64,000 nt of DNA from Utricularia gibba (Eukaryota > Streptophyta > Magnoliopsida > Lamiales > Lentibulariaceae), in contig CM007990.1 in NCBI GenBank assembly GCA_002189035.1, forward strand, positions 3,410,001 through 3,474,000, given 5' to 3'. Below the pieces are notes generated by a model. The model saw nothing but the letters and a program-made list of their open reading frames with translations, was not told the origin of the DNA and searched no databases. The translations under genes were made by a program, and so were the position numbers. Positions 62,264-64,000 of the stretch are shown piece after piece; position 1 is the stretch's first letter, and every line of letters begins with the position of its first letter.

Positions 62264-63383
62264 TGTTGTGTATAGTTTCCTCAACAAGTTTTTATTTAAA
62301 AAAAACATAAAATACAAATAAAGTATAGTACGAGTGTCGATCTTAAAGAGTTGAGTTTTGCGAAATTGTTTTGTACTATACTTGTACAAATTGTCATGGG
62401 TTTGACAAAAAGGGGTTTTAAAAATACATAATCAAGAAATACAATGCAAGTAATAGACCTTGACTAAGGGTTGCAATTCCCAGGAAATGGATTTCTTATA
62501 CTTCTTTTGTCTATCCTTGCCTCGGCTCTCATTGATTCCTTCTGCATAACTAGTTAGAAGAGCAAGGAATAGCCTTATGTGATTTTTCCTTGGACGATTG
62601 AAAGAACAAGAGGATTACCATTGATTGCCTTGAAAACCAAATTTTGCACATGTGGAACTGTTGCCAATGACTAGTGGCGAGTACGAGATCACTACCCGTC
62701 CACTGTTGCAGTACCTCGCTCACAAACAATTCGCTATCTCCCTCGAACTAATAAGGTTGGATATGTTGCTCTTCACCTTGCTTTTCATCAAAATCCACAA
62801 GGATTGGCTTGCTATTAATGGTTTATGACTAGGAGAAGTTATAGTAAGACTGCAACATGACGCATGGAAATATGAAAAATTCGAAAGAAATTCAGTAAAT
62901 AATCGAGATTAATGCTCAAGACATGAGAGGAAACTTCATCTATTTCCAAAAACTAAAAAGGTTTAGCCACGAATGGCCATGAAAACAAAAAATGAAAACA
63001 TAAAGTTAAATTGTTCTTCCCACCTTTAGTGGAGAGAAGAACCAAAATTTCTAAGTACGAGAATAAGTGAGAAAAGGTTTGAAAAGTAAGCGCCTAATCA
63101 TTCTTTCTATCTTGCGTGCGCCATCAGTTTTCCCATGTGTGCAAGTAAGCGCCTAATCATTCTTGTAGACTCTGACATACCGTAAGTCAGAGGTCCTAAC
63201 TAGTATCAATCTTCCACCTACAATTGATCTAAGTTGTGTGTAAGGCACAATACGTCAGTGTCTAGTCTCCTGCAAGCCTCCTGCAACACTTTAAACCTGT
63301 CTTCTGACATTTTGGGTGAAATTGCATGTAAGAAGACGAAAAATATGTACAGAATACAAAAATATGATTTTTCTAATAAAATC
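62264..63383 (-). mobile_element. family D LTR (D6), truncated
   Basis: Plus strand TGTTGTGTATAGTTTCC...; aligned with D1 in the same orientation. Its sense start (TGTTAAG) is missing where D7 begins. Confidence 0.7.
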
Positions 63384-64000
63384 TGTTGCGTGTCGTTTAC
63401 TCAACAAATTTTAAATATTTAAAACGTAGGACACTAGAAAGCGTAGTACGAGTATCGATCTCAGGGAGTTGTTTTTCGTGGAAAGTGTTTTGTAAATAAT
63501 TTCTACAAAATGTCACAGTTTTGTAAAAGGGGGTTTTTAAGATGCAGAAATAAAAGATGCAACCTAAGTGATGGGCCTTGACTACGGGACGCAGTTCGTG
63601 GGAATAAGACTCCATCTCCTTCCTTTGTCCGTTTTTGCCTCAGTTTTCACTGATTTCTTCCAAATAGCTAGTTATAGGAGCAAGGAATAGCCTACTCTCC
63701 CTTACACTCTGATTGACAATGAGGCGCGGGAATAACCTCATGTGATTCCCCCTTGGACGATTAGGAAGACAAGAGGATTGCCTTCAAAACCGAATTGTGC
63801 GCGTGTGCCCAGCTGTTGCCAATGGCTAGTGGCAGGTCCGAGGTCACAACCTGTCCACTGTCGCGGTACCTAGACCACAAACAATCTGCTACTTCCCTTG
63901 AACCAGCAGGGTTGGAGTTGGTGCTCTTCACCTTGATCTTCACCAAAATCCATGAGAAGTGGCCTGCTACTCATGGACCTTGACTAAGAGTCGTTACAGA
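63384..64000 (-). mobile_element. family D LTR (D7), runs off the window
   Basis: Plus strand TGTTGCGTGTCGTTTACTC, then the GATCTCAGGGAGTTG block (63457 onward), closely matching D1 to the window end. Its sense 5' half lies beyond the right edge. Confidence 0.72.

Overview
This is a nuclear window from a flowering plant, probably a dicot. Evidence: an AT-rich background, GT-AG introns, a 14-exon plant casein kinase 1-like gene, a plant QALGGH-type zinc-finger gene with an EAR motif, and many decayed plant transposons (Ty1/copia, Ty3/gypsy of the Tat/Athila type, hAT, Mutator, PIF/Harbinger). The species cannot be named from the sequence. I saw no bacterial, organellar, tRNA, rRNA or CRISPR feature.

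Only two host genes are recognisable. A casein kinase 1-like (CKL) gene lies on the minus strand at 5495-8330, with a GC-richer 3' flank (about 4745-5494) and a CpG-rich promoter (8331-8728). A single C2H2 zinc-finger repressor of the GIS/ZFP5/ZFP6/ZFP8 group lies on the plus strand at 45784-46346. As given, each carries one 1-nt deletion in a short homopolymer that breaks an otherwise well-kept reading frame. This looks more like uncorrected assembly indels than two independent gene deaths.

The rest is mostly transposon debris. 1-2.35 kb: PIF/Harbinger remnant with tail-to-tail ORFs. 2.47-2.70 kb: hAT fragment. 8.7-11.6 kb: hAT element next to the CKL promoter. 11.7-16.7 kb: gypsy and copia fragments, including a minus-strand gypsy integrase plus its 3' LTR. 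17.4-25.9 kb: one plus-strand copia element broken by a nested LTR-in-LTR, by a second LTR family and by a third solo LTR. 25.95-31.6 kb: a gypsy pol broken by D-family LTRs. 31.6-38.6 kb: a retroelement gag-like ORF followed by an LTR that was itself invaded three times. 49.1-51.8 kb: a Mutator-like element with ~93-bp TIRs, invaded by a D LTR. 52.3-56.0 kb: an A LTR split by a D-family gypsy element that still has a 5' LTR, a primer-binding site and gag. 56.9-58.2 kb: a third C LTR. 59.1-59.8 kb: copia RNase H. 62.3-64 kb: two abutting D LTRs.

I defined LTR families A, B, C, D and E by comparing copies inside this window. Short target-site duplications at several insertions allow the nesting order to be read. 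The long stretches 38.97-45.6 kb, 46.9-49.1 kb and 59.8-62.3 kb hold nothing I can assign.

The most unusual signals are: a covarying stem-loop (CTTG-AGGA-CAAG core) found twice between gypsy pol and its 3' LTR; six exact copies of the palindrome CTTGCGCAAG confined to that element; and a 12-bp perfect hairpin recurring in family A LTRs. None amounts to a demonstrated new system.
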